The notes beneath the pieces are model-generated. The model had not been told where the DNA came from and did not search any database. It was given only the letters and a program-made list of their open reading frames with translations. The translations under genes and the position numbers were made by a program. This document shows, piece after piece, positions 17,285 through 26,715 of a stretch of 64,000 bases of DNA (positions are counted from its first letter, which is position 1; each line of letters opens with the position of its first letter). Location: the NCBI GenBank assembly GCA_047518265.1, contig JAKZRG010000015.1, positions 124,001 through 188,000 on the forward strand. Reading direction: 5' to 3'. This DNA comes from Oceanospirillum sp047518265 (GTDB lineage: Bacteria; Pseudomonadota; Gammaproteobacteria; Pseudomonadales; Halomonadaceae).

Positions 17285-18370
17285 ATGACACGTAAATACA
17301 ATTTTTGTGCAGGTCCTGCGGCTTTACCCGAAGCTGTTTTATTAAGAGCTCAAGCGGAGATGCCAGACTGGCATGGCCAAGGTCTATCCGTAATGGAGAT
17401 GAGCCACCGCAGTAAAGAGTTTGTTGCTATTGCTGAAAAGGCAGAACAGGATCTACGTGATCTGCTGAATGTGCCTGCAAACTACAAGGTATTGTTTATG
17501 CAGGGCGGCGCTAGCAGCCAGTTTGCGATGGTGCCTTTAAACCTGTTGGGTAATGGTGGTTCGGCTAATTACATAAAAACCGGTGTCTGGGGCAAAAAGG
17601 CCATCGCTGAAGGTAAGCGTTTTGGCTCCCTACACATTGCGGCTAGCTCGGAAGCGATCAACTTTACCTCCGTCCCTGCACAGAATGAAATTGCTCTGTC
17701 TGATGATGCGGCTTATCTGCATTTTACTAGCAATGAGACCATTGGTGGTTTGCAGTTTGACTATCTGCCAGAGGTGGGTGACCTGCCTTTGGTTTGTGAT
17801 ATGTCTTCGGATATTTTATCTGGTCCAATGAATGTCAGTGACTACGGGCTGATCTATGCAGGGGCTCAGAAAAATATCGGCCCTGCGGGTTTAACTCTGG
17901 TGATTATTCGTGATGATCTGCTGGATCAGGCAATGGCGCAAACACCGTCGATGATGAGCTACCGTGTGGCAGCGGATAACGGTTCTATGTATAACACGCC
18001 ACCGACTTATGCTTGGTATCTGTCTGGATTAGTGTTTGAGTGGTTAAAAGATGATATCGGCGGTTTGGATAAAATGGCTGAGATCAATAACCGTAAAGCC
18101 AGCAAGCTGTATGCTGCCATTGATAACAGTGCTTTTTACGGCAATCCTATTGCTTTGGCTAACCGTTCACAAATGAACGTGCCTTTTACCCTAGCTGATG
18201 CGGCGTTGGATAAAGTCTTCCTGCAGGAAGCAGAGCAAAATGGTTTGTTAAATCTGGCCGGTCACCGCTCTGTAGGTGGTATGCGTGCCAGCATTTATAA
18301 TGCTGTGCCTGAACAAGCAGTGGATGCCTTAATCGCCTTTATGGCTGACTTTGAACAACGTCACGGGTAA
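17285..18370 (+). CDS. serC: Phosphoserine aminotransferase
   Basis: SerC is a PLP enzyme of serine synthesis (3-phosphohydroxypyruvate to phosphoserine) that also serves pyridoxal phosphate synthesis. The preferred ATG at 17285 gives 361 residues starting MTRKYNFCAGPAALP, the usual family N-terminus; an in-frame GTG four codons earlier is less likely. The PLP lysine is in AGAQKNIGPAG near residue 195. The gene is followed after 5 bp by pheA, so they are cotranscribed, as in Pseudomonas. Confidence 0.97.
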   Translation: MTRKYNFCAGPAALPEAVLLRAQAEMPDWHGQGLSVMEMSHRSKEFVAIAEKAEQDLRDLLNVPANYKVLFMQGGASSQFAMVPLNLLGNGGSANYIKTGVWGKKAIAEGKRFGSLHIAASSEAINFTSVPAQNEIALSDDAAYLHFTSNETIGGLQFDYLPEVGDLPLVCDMSSDILSGPMNVSDYGLIYAGAQKNIGPAGLTLVIIRDDLLDQAMAQTPSMMSYRVAADNGSMYNTPPTYAWYLSGLVFEWLKDDIGGLDKMAEINNRKASKLYAAIDNSAFYGNPIALANRSQMNVPFTLADAALDKVFLQEAEQNGLLNLAGHRSVGGMRASIYNAVPEQAVDALIAFMADFEQRHG

Positions 18371-18375
18371 CAGAG

Positions 18376-19467
18376 ATGACTGAAGCAGAACAGTTACTGG
18401 TTCTTCGGGATCAGATTGATAGCATTGATCAACAGATACAAATCCTGATCAATCAGCGCGCTCAATGTGCGCAAAAAGTGGCAGAAGTAAAACAAGCGTC
18501 GGGTCAGAAAGATATTCAGTTTTATCGTCCAGAGCGTGAGGCCCAGGTGTTACGTCGAGTAATGGAGCGCAATGAAGGTCCGTTATCCGATGAAGAAATG
18601 GCCCGTCTATTTCGTGAAATCATGTCTGCTTGTTTGGCCTTAGAAGAGCCCGTTAAGGTGGCGTTTTTGGGCCCAGAGGGTACGTTTACCCAGGAAGCGG
18701 CTCTGAAACACTTTGGTCACTCTGCCGTGGCCGAGCCCATGGCGTCTATTGATGATGTTTTCCGTGAAGTGGAAGCAGGTGCTGCCGCTTATGGTGTGGT
18801 GCCCGTAGAGAATTCTACCGAAGGTGTTATCAGTCATACGTTAGATAGCTTTATCGAATCTTCTTTAAAGGTTTCAGGTGAAGTGGTTTTGCGCATTCAT
18901 CAGTACCTGTTGGTGGGTGAAAATACCCGTCGAGATAAGATCTCTCGTATCTATTCCCATTCTTCCTCTTTGGCTCAATGCCGTAAGTGGTTGGATCAGC
19001 ATTATCCGGGTGCCGAGCGTATTGCCGTAAGCAGTAATGCCGAGGCGGCTCGCTTGGTCAAAGGCGAATGGCACTCCGCAGCGATTGCTGGTGATATGGC
19101 GTCTCAGCTCTATGGGCTAGAAAAGATTGCTGACAAGATTGAGGATCAGCCGGACAATTCCACCCGCTTTTTGATTATTGGTAATCAAGAGGTATTGGGC
19201 AGCGGTGAAGATAAAACCTCTTTGATGGTGGCCACGCGTAATCAGCCCGGCGCTCTGCATGATCTGCTGGAGCCTTTCCATCGTCATAATATCGATTTGA
19301 CTCGGGTTGAAACCCGTCCGTCAAAAGTTGGCGCTTGGAGTTATGTCTTCTTTATCGATTTTGCCGGACATTCGGATGATGACAACGTGCAATCCGCTCT
19401 GAAGGATGTGGAGCAAAGGGTGTCTGATATCAAGATATTGGGTTCCTATCCAAAGGGTGTGCTGTAA
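18376..19467 (+). CDS. pheA: Bifunctional chorismate mutase / prephenate dehydratase (P-protein)
   Basis: This 363-residue protein converts chorismate through prephenate to phenylpyruvate for phenylalanine synthesis. Residues 1-90 are an AroQ-type chorismate mutase, about 95-275 the prephenate dehydratase (VAFLGPEGTFTQEAAL ... PVENSTEGVI), and the C-terminal 80 residues an ACT regulatory domain with GALHDLLEPF and TRVETRPSK. The ACT domain implies feedback inhibition by phenylalanine. It ends the serC-pheA unit at an intrinsic terminator. No leader-peptide attenuator was seen. Confidence 0.97.
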   Translation: MTEAEQLLVLRDQIDSIDQQIQILINQRAQCAQKVAEVKQASGQKDIQFYRPEREAQVLRRVMERNEGPLSDEEMARLFREIMSACLALEEPVKVAFLGPEGTFTQEAALKHFGHSAVAEPMASIDDVFREVEAGAAAYGVVPVENSTEGVISHTLDSFIESSLKVSGEVVLRIHQYLLVGENTRRDKISRIYSHSSSLAQCRKWLDQHYPGAERIAVSSNAEAARLVKGEWHSAAIAGDMASQLYGLEKIADKIEDQPDNSTRFLIIGNQEVLGSGEDKTSLMVATRNQPGALHDLLEPFHRHNIDLTRVETRPSKVGAWSYVFFIDFAGHSDDDNVQSALKDVEQRVSDIKILGSYPKGVL

Positions 19468-19505
19468 TCACTCTCGTTTGGCGGTAATCTTAATGTAATA
19501 CACCG

Positions 19506-19531
19506 AACGGGAGGCTTAGCCTCCCGTTTTT
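19506..19531 (+). terminator. Intrinsic terminator of serC-pheA
   Basis: The stem AACGGGAGGC/GCCTCCCGTT with a TTA loop is followed by a T-run. It divides serC-pheA from the hisC unit, so hisC should have its own promoter in the remaining 127 bp. Confidence 0.93.
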
Positions 19532-19658
19532 CCTGTTCAGACGGTATGTTTATCAGAGGGATAAGGGTAGTAACCCTTTAGTCTCTTAGTCATTGAAAGC
19601 TAGCAGCTAAGGAAAATATAGCCGATAGCTAACAGATAATAATAAGGCGGAAATCATT

Positions 19659-20780
19659 ATGGCATGTGACTACATTGAATTGGCTAACAAAGGTGTTCAG
19701 GGTTTGCAGCCTTATCAGCCGGGTAAACCGGTCGAAGAGCTGGAGCGAGAGCTGGGTATCAGTGATATTGTCAAATTGGCCAGTAATGAAAACCCATTAG
19801 GCCCAAGCCCTAAAGCATTGGCAGCAATTCAAACGGTACTGCCCGAATTGACGCGATACCCTGATGGCAATGGTTTCCGTTTAAAAACGGCCTTGGCAGA
19901 GAAGCTAGGTGTGGGCACGGATCAAATCACACTGGGTAACGGTTCCAATGATGTGTTGGAGCTGATTGCACGCTCCTATCTGACCGCTCATAGTGCTTCC
20001 ATGTATTCTCAGCATGCTTTTGCTGTCTATCCTATTGTCACTCAAGCCATTGGTGCTCAGCATATTGCGGTACCGGCAAAGGATTGGGGCCATGATCTGG
20101 AAGCAATGGCAGCAGCCATTACCGATAAAACACGTGTTATCTTCATTGCTAATCCCAATAACCCAACAGGAACTTGGCTGACAGAAACTGAAGTCCGTAC
20201 CTTTTTGGATCAGGTACCTGAGCGGATTGTGGTAGTGCTGGATGAGGCCTATACGGAATATGTTGATCAGCCGGATTTCCCTGATGGCATTCGTTTGCTA
20301 AAGGATTATCCAAATCTGGTCGTGACTCGCACCTTCTCTAAAGCTTTTGGCTTGGCAGGCTTGCGCATTGGTTATAGTGTCAGCCATCCTCAAGTCGCCG
20401 ATATTTTGAATCGTATTCGTCAGCCATTTAATGCCAATATAATGGCTCAGGAAGCGGCCATTGCAGCACTGGATGATGACGGTTATCTGCAGCAAAGTGT
20501 TGAATTGAATGCTGAAGGTATGGGTTATTTTGAAGCAGAATTTAAACGCTTAGGATTGGAGTATATTCCATCTGTAGGTAACTTTATCTCTGTGGATGTG
20601 GCTCAACCTGCTGCGCCTGTAGATCAGGCGTTATTGCAGGAAGGTGTTATTGTTCGCTCGGTTGCGCCTTATCAGATGCCAAATCATCTGCGTGTTTCCA
20701 TTGGTACGATGGATGAAAACCGTCGATTTATTCAGGCGTTGGAAAAGGTTTTGGGAGCTATGACGGGTGAGCAAAGTTAA
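19659..20780 (+). CDS. hisC: Histidinol-phosphate / aromatic aminotransferase
   Basis: This 373-residue class II PLP aminotransferase is of the HisC type found in the Pseudomonas aromatic block (hisC2). The N-terminus (IELANKGVQGLQPYQPGKP), the SNENPLGPSP block and the PLP lysine near 227 in TFSKAFGLAGLRIGY are all present. Location between pheA and tyrA-aroA suggests it may act on aromatic keto acids as well as, or instead of, imidazole-acetol phosphate. The 3' end overlaps the next gene by 14 bp, implying translational coupling. Confidence 0.95.
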   Translation: MACDYIELANKGVQGLQPYQPGKPVEELERELGISDIVKLASNENPLGPSPKALAAIQTVLPELTRYPDGNGFRLKTALAEKLGVGTDQITLGNGSNDVLELIARSYLTAHSASMYSQHAFAVYPIVTQAIGAQHIAVPAKDWGHDLEAMAAAITDKTRVIFIANPNNPTGTWLTETEVRTFLDQVPERIVVVLDEAYTEYVDQPDFPDGIRLLKDYPNLVVTRTFSKAFGLAGLRIGYSVSHPQVADILNRIRQPFNANIMAQEAAIAALDDDGYLQQSVELNAEGMGYFEAEFKRLGLEYIPSVGNFISVDVAQPAAPVDQALLQEGVIVRSVAPYQMPNHLRVSIGTMDENRRFIQALEKVLGAMTGEQS

Positions 20781-23067
20781 TATATCAACTCAAGATTCTT
20801 TACCGGTTCGCTCTGACATATCTTCTGCAGATATTAAAGAAGAGGGTAGTCGGCAGGAAATCGCTAAGATTCAAAATACTTTGATTATTGGTTTGGGGCT
20901 TATCGGTGGCTCCTTAGCTCTAGCCCTGAAAAAGGTTGGATTGGGCGGTAATGTCATTGGCTGTGATCGAGATCAGGACGAGGTCGATCTGGCGATTAAA
21001 ATGGGCATGATCGATCAAGGGTCTACCCGTGCTGAAGACTGGATTGAGCAGGCCGATTTAATCGTTATCTCAGTACCTGTGATTGCCATGGAATCGGTTA
21101 TGGAGCAGATCCAGCCCTTGCTAAGGCCGGATACCTTGATTACCGATGTGGGCAGTAGTAAGGGCTCCGTGCTGGCTTCAGCAGAAAAAGTTTGGGGGCA
21201 GCTACCGGGTAACTTTGTTTTGGGACACCCTATTGCTGGCTCGGAAAAAAGCGGTGTGGCGGCGGCTTTGGTGGATCTATACCAAAAACACAAGGTCATT
21301 ATTACGCCTGCGGCGCACAACCCCGCCGCTGCAGTGCAGTGCATTGTCCAGATGTGGCAAGCCTGTGGTGCTGAAGTGTTGAATATGGAGATTCCCCGTC
21401 ATGATGAAGTCTTGGCGGCCACAAGCCATCTGCCTCATCTATTGGCTTTTTCTTTGGTGGATACCCTAGCGAAACAAGATGAGAGTCTAGAGATTTTTCG
21501 TTATGCCGCAGGTGGTTTTAGGGATTTTACTCGTATTGCAGGCAGTGATCCTGTTATGTGGCGAGATATCTCTACCGCTAATAAACCGGCGATTCTGCAG
21601 GCATTAACGGAGTTTGAACAGGGGCTGGCAACCCTAAGATCTGCCATTGAACAATCAGACAGTGATACCATGTTAGGTATCTTTACTCGTGCAAAATCTG
21701 CGCGAGAACATTTTACAAGAATTCTGGAAAACTCGGCTTATATCCCTATGCAAAATAAATTGATTCATTACCGCACAGCTCCAGGTAAAGCGTTGTCAGG
21801 CCGACTGCGTGTCCCTGGGGATAAATCTATTTCTCACCGTTCTATTATGTTGGGTTCTTTAGCTGAAGGCACTACTAATATTACAGGCTTCTTGGAAGGT
21901 GAAGACAGCTTAGCAACCTTGCAAGCGTTCCGTGATATGGGCGTGGTGATTGAGGGGCCTCATCAGGGTGACGTGACGGTTCACGGTGTGGGTTTGCACG
22001 GTTTGAAAAAACCAGCAGGGCCACTATATGTGGGCAATTCAGGCACATCTATGCGTTTATTGGCCGGTTTGATGGCAGGTCAAGCCTTTGATGTGGAATT
22101 AACAGGTGATGCTTCTCTGACTAAGCGTCCTATGGAGCGTGTGGCTAAACCTTTACGTGAGATGGGCGCGGTTGTTGAGACGGCTGAAGGTGGTCGTCCG
22201 CCGATGTTAATCAAAGGTGGTCAGCCTCTAAAGGGCATCAATTACGAGATGCCTATGGCCAGTGCGCAGGTAAAATCCTGTGTTTTGCTGGCTGGGTTAT
22301 ATGCAGACGGTGAGACTCAAACCACAGAGCCTGCACCGACCCGTGATCACACTGAGCGTATGCTGACAGGTTTTGGTTACCCTGTGGCTCGCGATGGTGC
22401 CAAAGCCAGTTTGCAAGGCGGTGGTACGCTGACAGCCAGTGATATTGATGTACCTTCGGATATCTCTTCTGCGGCCTTCTTTATGGTGGCAGGTTCCATT
22501 GCGAAAGATTCTGATATCACTATCGAGCATGTGGGTCTAAACCCAACCCGTGTGGGTGTGATCAATATCCTGCGTTTGATGGGTGCTGATATCACACTGG
22601 AAAATGAGCGCGAAGTAGGCGGCGAACCCGTTGCGGACATCCGTGTCCGTTCAGCTCAGTTAAAAGGGATTGATATTCCTGAAGATCAAGTGCCTTTGGC
22701 TATTGATGAATTCCCTGTGCTGTTTGTTGCTGCGGCCTGTGCAGAAGGTGTGACCCGTCTGCATGGAGCAGAAGAGCTGCGAGTAAAAGAGAGTGATCGC
22801 ATTCAGGTAATGGCCGACGGCCTGTTAGCTCTGGGCATTGATTGCACTGTACATGATGATGGTATGGATGTTGTGGGCGGTACTATCAATAGTGGTTCTG
22901 TACACAGTCGAGACGATCATCGTATTGCTATGGCCTTTGCCGTTGCGTCGTTACGGGCGGAAGGTGAGATCTTTATCGAAGATTGCGCCAATGTTGCTAC
23001 ATCTTTCCCAAGCTTTATCGATCTGGCCAACGGTGCTGGTTTTAATCTAACGGTCGAAGAAGCGTAG
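20767..23067 (+). CDS. tyrA-aroA: Fused prephenate dehydrogenase / EPSP synthase
   Basis: This 766-residue fusion carries two enzymes of aromatic amino acid synthesis. Residues 36-320 are prephenate dehydrogenase, with the NAD motif GLGLIGGS at about 42-49 and GHPIAGSEKSG later. Residues from about 328 on are 5-enolpyruvylshikimate-3-phosphate synthase (GDKSISHRSIMLGSLAEG, NSGTSMRLLAGL, KESDRI). Such a fusion is known in Pseudomonas and several marine gammaproteobacteria. The GTG start at 20767 lies inside the end of hisC. The first 35 residues are polar, low in complexity and outside either fold. Confidence 0.97.
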   Translation: MSKVNISTQDSLPVRSDISSADIKEEGSRQEIAKIQNTLIIGLGLIGGSLALALKKVGLGGNVIGCDRDQDEVDLAIKMGMIDQGSTRAEDWIEQADLIVISVPVIAMESVMEQIQPLLRPDTLITDVGSSKGSVLASAEKVWGQLPGNFVLGHPIAGSEKSGVAAALVDLYQKHKVIITPAAHNPAAAVQCIVQMWQACGAEVLNMEIPRHDEVLAATSHLPHLLAFSLVDTLAKQDESLEIFRYAAGGFRDFTRIAGSDPVMWRDISTANKPAILQALTEFEQGLATLRSAIEQSDSDTMLGIFTRAKSAREHFTRILENSAYIPMQNKLIHYRTAPGKALSGRLRVPGDKSISHRSIMLGSLAEGTTNITGFLEGEDSLATLQAFRDMGVVIEGPHQGDVTVHGVGLHGLKKPAGPLYVGNSGTSMRLLAGLMAGQAFDVELTGDASLTKRPMERVAKPLREMGAVVETAEGGRPPMLIKGGQPLKGINYEMPMASAQVKSCVLLAGLYADGETQTTEPAPTRDHTERMLTGFGYPVARDGAKASLQGGGTLTASDIDVPSDISSAAFFMVAGSIAKDSDITIEHVGLNPTRVGVINILRLMGADITLENEREVGGEPVADIRVRSAQLKGIDIPEDQVPLAIDEFPVLFVAAACAEGVTRLHGAEELRVKESDRIQVMADGLLALGIDCTVHDDGMDVVGGTINSGSVHSRDDHRIAMAFAVASLRAEGEIFIEDCANVATSFPSFIDLANGAGFNLTVEEA

Positions 23068-23190
23068 TTTTCCTTTCTTGATAGTTTTCTGCATATTTTG
23101 CTTGTTAAGGAATATGCAGAAGACTCATATCTGTCAATTACAGACGATAGTTTGTATTTTCAAGCTATGATTATAGGGCTGGATTTTATA

Positions 23191-23868
23191 GTGATTCCTG
23201 TTATTACACTGGATGGGCCGGGCGGTGCCGGTAAAGGAACGATTAGTCAAATTATTGCCGGTAAACTGGGTTGGCATCTGTTAGACAGTGGTGCACTTTA
23301 TCGTTTAACGGCTTTGGCAGCTGAGCGTCATGGTGTCGCTTTTGATGATGAAGCGGCTTTAGCGAATGTCGCCCGTCAATTGGATGTGGCTTTTCTTCCT
23401 GGGGAAGAAAATGAGCCAGTGCGTGTGATGCTTGAAGGCGAAGAGGTCTCTAAAGATATTCGTACTGAGAGTTGTGGCAATAAAGCCTCTAAAGTAGCGG
23501 CTCTCAATGCAGTACGTGATGCTTTATTGCAACGGCAAAAAGATTTTCGTCAGGCTCCAGGTGTGGTGGCTGATGGCCGCGATATGGGTACAGTGGTTTT
23601 TACCGATGCACCGTTAAAGGTTTATCTTACTGCTAGCGCGGAAGAACGTGCAAATAGACGTGTAAAACAGTTGCAAGACAAAGGGCTTGATGTTAAATTC
23701 CAAGCCATTTTAAGCGAGATACAAACTCGCGACGAGCGTGATATGAATCGAGCAGTGGCGCCTTTGAAGCCTGCTGACGATGCAATTACGTTGGATACGA
23801 CAGAGATGTCTATTCCAGAAGTAGTGCAATACATCATTGATTTGGCTGGGGCTCGCGCTCTGGTCTAA
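23191..23868 (+). CDS. cmk: Cytidylate kinase
   Basis: Cmk phosphorylates CMP and dCMP. The P-loop GPGGAGKGT is followed by LLDSGALYR and VADGRDMGTVVF. The reading frame is open much further upstream, but family alignment places the start at the GTG at 23191 (VIPVITLDGP; 225 residues, close to E. coli's 227) or the ATG at 23167. The longer open frame back to 23098 encodes a non-conserved stretch and is unlikely to be translated. It lies 123 bp after tyrA-aroA and upstream of rpsA, the standard order. Confidence 0.93.
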   Translation: MIPVITLDGPGGAGKGTISQIIAGKLGWHLLDSGALYRLTALAAERHGVAFDDEAALANVARQLDVAFLPGEENEPVRVMLEGEEVSKDIRTESCGNKASKVAALNAVRDALLQRQKDFRQAPGVVADGRDMGTVVFTDAPLKVYLTASAEERANRRVKQLQDKGLDVKFQAILSEIQTRDERDMNRAVAPLKPADDAITLDTTEMSIPEVVQYIIDLAGARALV

Positions 23869-23890
23869 TTTTTTATTGTCTATTTCTGGC

Positions 23891-24060
23891 GCGCACTTAG
23901 CAGGGTGTCATAGGGAATGATCGTCCTTTAACTGATAAACGATCATTGCCTGAACCAGTGCTAACACCGTTAAGTGCATATTAAACGAAGCCCGTATTTG
24001 CTGGTGATACGGAGACTGCGGAGAAGCAATTACCATACGGTACTGTCAGTTACAGATACC
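23891..24060 (+). promoter_or_regulatory. Structured rpsA mRNA leader (candidate S1 autoregulatory region)
   Basis: The 235-bp cmk-rpsA spacer can fold into nested stems. GCACTTA (23893-23899) pairs with TAAGTGC (23971-23977), GGTGT (23904-23908) with ACACC (23964-23968), and AATGATCGT (23916-23924) with ACGATCATT (23939-23947). A further hairpin CCGTAT/ATACGG lies at about 23992-24012. In enterobacteria the rpsA leader folds into hairpins through which S1 represses its own translation. An equivalent role here is inferred. Confidence 0.5.
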
Positions 24061-24103
24061 GGTTATTGTGTATCCCTAACAAGTTGATCACGTAGGAAAA
24101 ATA

Positions 24104-25786
24104 ATGAGCGAATTAAGCTTTGCTGAAATGTTTGAACAGAGCCTTCAAGAAGTTAACATGGAGCCTGGTGCCATTGTTACTGCAACCGTTATCGATATCG
24201 ATGGCGATTGGGTAACCGTACACGCTGGCCTGAAATCTGAAGGTGTGATCCCACGCTCTCAGTTTGTTAATGAAGGTGAAGAGTTTACTTTAGCAATTGG
24301 CGACGACGTACAAGTTGCTCTAGAAGCAGTAGAAGATGGTTTCGGTGAAACGCGTCTGTCTCGCGAAAAAGCGAAACGTGCTGAGTCTTGGAAAGGTCTG
24401 GAAAAAGCCTTCGAAGAGAATGAAATCGTTAAAGGTGTGATCAACGGTAAAGTTAAAGGCGGCTTCACAGTTGACGTTCATAACATCCGTGCATTCCTAC
24501 CTGGTTCTCTGGTTGATGTACGTCCTGTACGTGACACGACTCACCTGGAAGGCAAAGAGCTAGACTTCCGCGTAATCAAGCTGGATCCTAAGCGTAACAA
24601 CGTTGTTGTTTCTCGTCGTGCGGTTCTGGAAGCTGAAAACTCTGCAGAACGCGAGCAGCTGCTGGCTAACCTGCAAGAAGGTCAAGAAGTTAAGGGTATC
24701 GTTAAGAACCTGACCGACTACGGTGCATTCGTAGATCTGGGCGGTGTTGACGGCCTGCTGCACATCACTGATATGGCTTGGAAGCGTATTAAGCACCCAA
24801 GTGAAATCGTAAACGTTGGTGATGAGATCCTGGTTAAAGTACTTAAGTTTGACCGTGAGCGTAACCGCGTTTCTCTAGGTCTGAAGCAACTGGGTGAAGA
24901 TCCATGGGTGAACATCATTTCCCGTTACCCAGAAAGCACTAAAGTTAAGGCTCGTGTAACGAACCTGACTGACTACGGTTGCTTTGCTGAGCTGGAAGAA
25001 GGTGTTGAAGGTCTGGTTCACGTTTCTGAAATGGACTGGACTAACAAAAACATCCACCCTTCTAAAGTTGTTCAAGTGGGCGACGAAGTTGAAGTTATGG
25101 TACTGGATATCGACGAAGAACGTCGTCGTATCTCTCTGGGTATCAAGCAGTGCACTCCTAACCCATGGGAAGAGTTCTCTGGTAAGTTCAACAAGAACGA
25201 TAAAGTTACTGGTTCTATCAAGTCTATCACTGACTTCGGTATCTTCATCGGTCTGGACGGCGGCATTGATGGTCTGGTTCACCTGTCTGATATCTCTTGG
25301 AACGAAGCGGGCGAAGAAGCAGTTCGTAAGTACAAGAAAGGTGATGAGCTAGAAACTATCATCCTGTCTATCGATCCTGAGCGTGAGCGTATCTCTCTGG
25401 GTATCAAGCAGCTGGATAGCGATCCGTTTGCTGAGTACGTGTCTGAAAATGACAAGGGTACTCTGGTAACTGGTAAAGTTATCGCTGTAGACGCTAAAGA
25501 AGCGACTATCGAGCTGATCCCTGATGTAACTGCTACTCTGAAAGCGTCTGAAATCAGCCGTGACAAAGTAGAAGATGCACGCAACGTTCTTAACGAAGGT
25601 GATGAAGTTGAAGCTAAGATCGTTAGCGTTGACCGTAAGAACCGCGTTATCAACCTGTCTGTGAAAGCGAAAGACGCAGCTGACGAAAAAGCAGCTCTGG
25701 CTAAAGTTCGTTCACAGGAAGTTGAAGCTGCAGGTCCAACCACAATTGGTGACCTGATCAAGCAACAACTGGAAGGTAACAGCTAA
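24104..25786 (+). CDS. rpsA: 30S ribosomal protein S1
   Basis: S1 binds mRNA and helps the 30S subunit start translation. The 560-residue protein has six S1/OB repeats, seen as recurring blocks such as YGAFVDLGGVDGLLHITDM, YGCFAELEEGVEGLVHVSEM and FGIFIGLDGGIDGLVHLSD. AGGA precedes the ATG at 24104. Codon use is visibly biased (many CTG, CGT, GGT, AAC), as expected for a highly expressed gene. It ends at a strong terminator; ihfB, its usual downstream partner, is not here. Confidence 0.98.
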   Translation: MSELSFAEMFEQSLQEVNMEPGAIVTATVIDIDGDWVTVHAGLKSEGVIPRSQFVNEGEEFTLAIGDDVQVALEAVEDGFGETRLSREKAKRAESWKGLEKAFEENEIVKGVINGKVKGGFTVDVHNIRAFLPGSLVDVRPVRDTTHLEGKELDFRVIKLDPKRNNVVVSRRAVLEAENSAEREQLLANLQEGQEVKGIVKNLTDYGAFVDLGGVDGLLHITDMAWKRIKHPSEIVNVGDEILVKVLKFDRERNRVSLGLKQLGEDPWVNIISRYPESTKVKARVTNLTDYGCFAELEEGVEGLVHVSEMDWTNKNIHPSKVVQVGDEVEVMVLDIDEERRRISLGIKQCTPNPWEEFSGKFNKNDKVTGSIKSITDFGIFIGLDGGIDGLVHLSDISWNEAGEEAVRKYKKGDELETIILSIDPERERISLGIKQLDSDPFAEYVSENDKGTLVTGKVIAVDAKEATIELIPDVTATLKASEISRDKVEDARNVLNEGDEVEAKIVSVDRKNRVINLSVKAKDAADEKAALAKVRSQEVEAAGPTTIGDLIKQQLEGNS

Positions 25787-25808
25787 GATTGTTTTAGCTT
25801 AAGCTTTC

Positions 25809-25840
25809 AAAAAGCCACCGCTTAGCGGTGGCTTTTTTTT
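25809..25840. terminator. Bidirectional terminator between rpsA and trmJ
   Basis: The stem AAAAAGCCACCGC/GCGGTGGCTTTTT with a TTA loop runs into eight T residues. It lies between convergent rpsA and trmJ and can serve both. Confidence 0.95.
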
Positions 25841-25853
25841 GCCTGTAGTTTGG

Positions 25854-26567
25854 CTACTCGTAATCTTTGCTAAGCCGCTTAATAATGCCGTGCAGTAGGC
25901 TGAGTTCGAATTTTTTCGGTAAATTGCGCTGGAAATAAGCTCTTAACTTACCAAAGGTCACATCCTTAGGCTTGCCCTTAAAGTACTCTGCTTTCTCCAG
26001 AGACTCTTCCATACGGTTAAAGAAAAAATCCATCTCTTTAGTCGTCGGTAGCTCGGATTGACCGGGTACAGGGTTAAACTCCGTCAGGCTTTTCTGATAC
26101 AGCTCATAAGCGATAATCTGTACGGCGGAAGCCATATTCAGGATTGAGTAATCTGGATTGGCTGGAATAAAAACGTGACGATTACAGCTCTGATACTCTT
26201 CTGCCGTTAAACCGCTTCGCTCCCGGCCAAAAACAATGGCTATTTCATCGTCTTCCGGCTGCTCTGATACAAAGGTTGCACACTCTGGAGGTGTCATTGC
26301 AGGTACCTGATGAGAGCGTGGACGAGCGCTGGTGGCGACTACGTAAGTGCAATCATTAATCGCTTCATCCAGAGAAGAGGTCACAATGGCCTGATCTAGA
26401 ATATCCTCAGCCCCTGCTGCCATAGCTGAAGCCTCTGCGTGAGGGAATTCATTGGGTGAAACCAGATAGAGCTTGGTAAGCCCCATAACCTTCATGGCAC
26501 GAGCGGCAGAACCGATATTGCCTGGATGGTAGGTGTTTACTAATACAATACGAACTCGATTCAGCAT
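25854..26567 (-). CDS. trmJ: tRNA (cytidine/uridine-2'-O-)-methyltransferase TrmJ
   Basis: TrmJ is a SPOUT-class methyltransferase that 2'-O-methylates position 32 of several tRNAs. The 237-residue protein starts with the family's VRIVLVNTYHPGNIGSAARAMKVMGL and has the SAM-binding knot motifs VFGRERSGLTAEEYQSCN and YSILNMASAVQIIAYE. It is convergent with rpsA. In many relatives trmJ precedes iscR or cysE; here it instead sits between rpsA and groEL. Confidence 0.95.
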   Translation of the reverse strand: MLNRVRIVLVNTYHPGNIGSAARAMKVMGLTKLYLVSPNEFPHAEASAMAAGAEDILDQAIVTSSLDEAINDCTYVVATSARPRSHQVPAMTPPECATFVSEQPEDDEIAIVFGRERSGLTAEEYQSCNRHVFIPANPDYSILNMASAVQIIAYELYQKSLTEFNPVPGQSELPTTKEMDFFFNRMEESLEKAEYFKGKPKDVTFGKLRAYFQRNLPKKFELSLLHGIIKRLSKDYE

Positions 26568-26620
26568 AGTCAGATATCAGTCAGGTTAAGAATTTGGTGT
26601 AAAGGTCAAAAAAATGGCAT

Positions 26621-26652
26621 AAAAAAGCCCCGCCATTATAGGCAGGGCTTTT
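26621..26652. terminator. Terminator of groESL
   Basis: AAAAGCCCCGCC pairs with GGCAGGGCTTTT apart from one C/A mismatch, with loop ATTATA. It lies 65 bp past the groEL stop and has an A/T flank on both sides, so it can end the groESL transcript on the minus strand. Confidence 0.85.
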
Positions 26653-26715
26653 GGCTTAGAGAAGTATTCAGTGCTGAATACCTCTTAAGCAGGCTTTATG
26701 AGCCGGGGAAATGAA

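Noticed and set aside
23098..23190. Longer N-terminus of cytidylate kinase
   Set aside because: The added residues are not family-like and there is no ribosome binding site at the upstream start.
24875..25761. Antisense frames of 135 and 160 codons across rpsA
   Set aside because: They arise from the biased codons of rpsA, are Ser/Arg/Thr rich without domain pattern, and lack ribosome binding sites.
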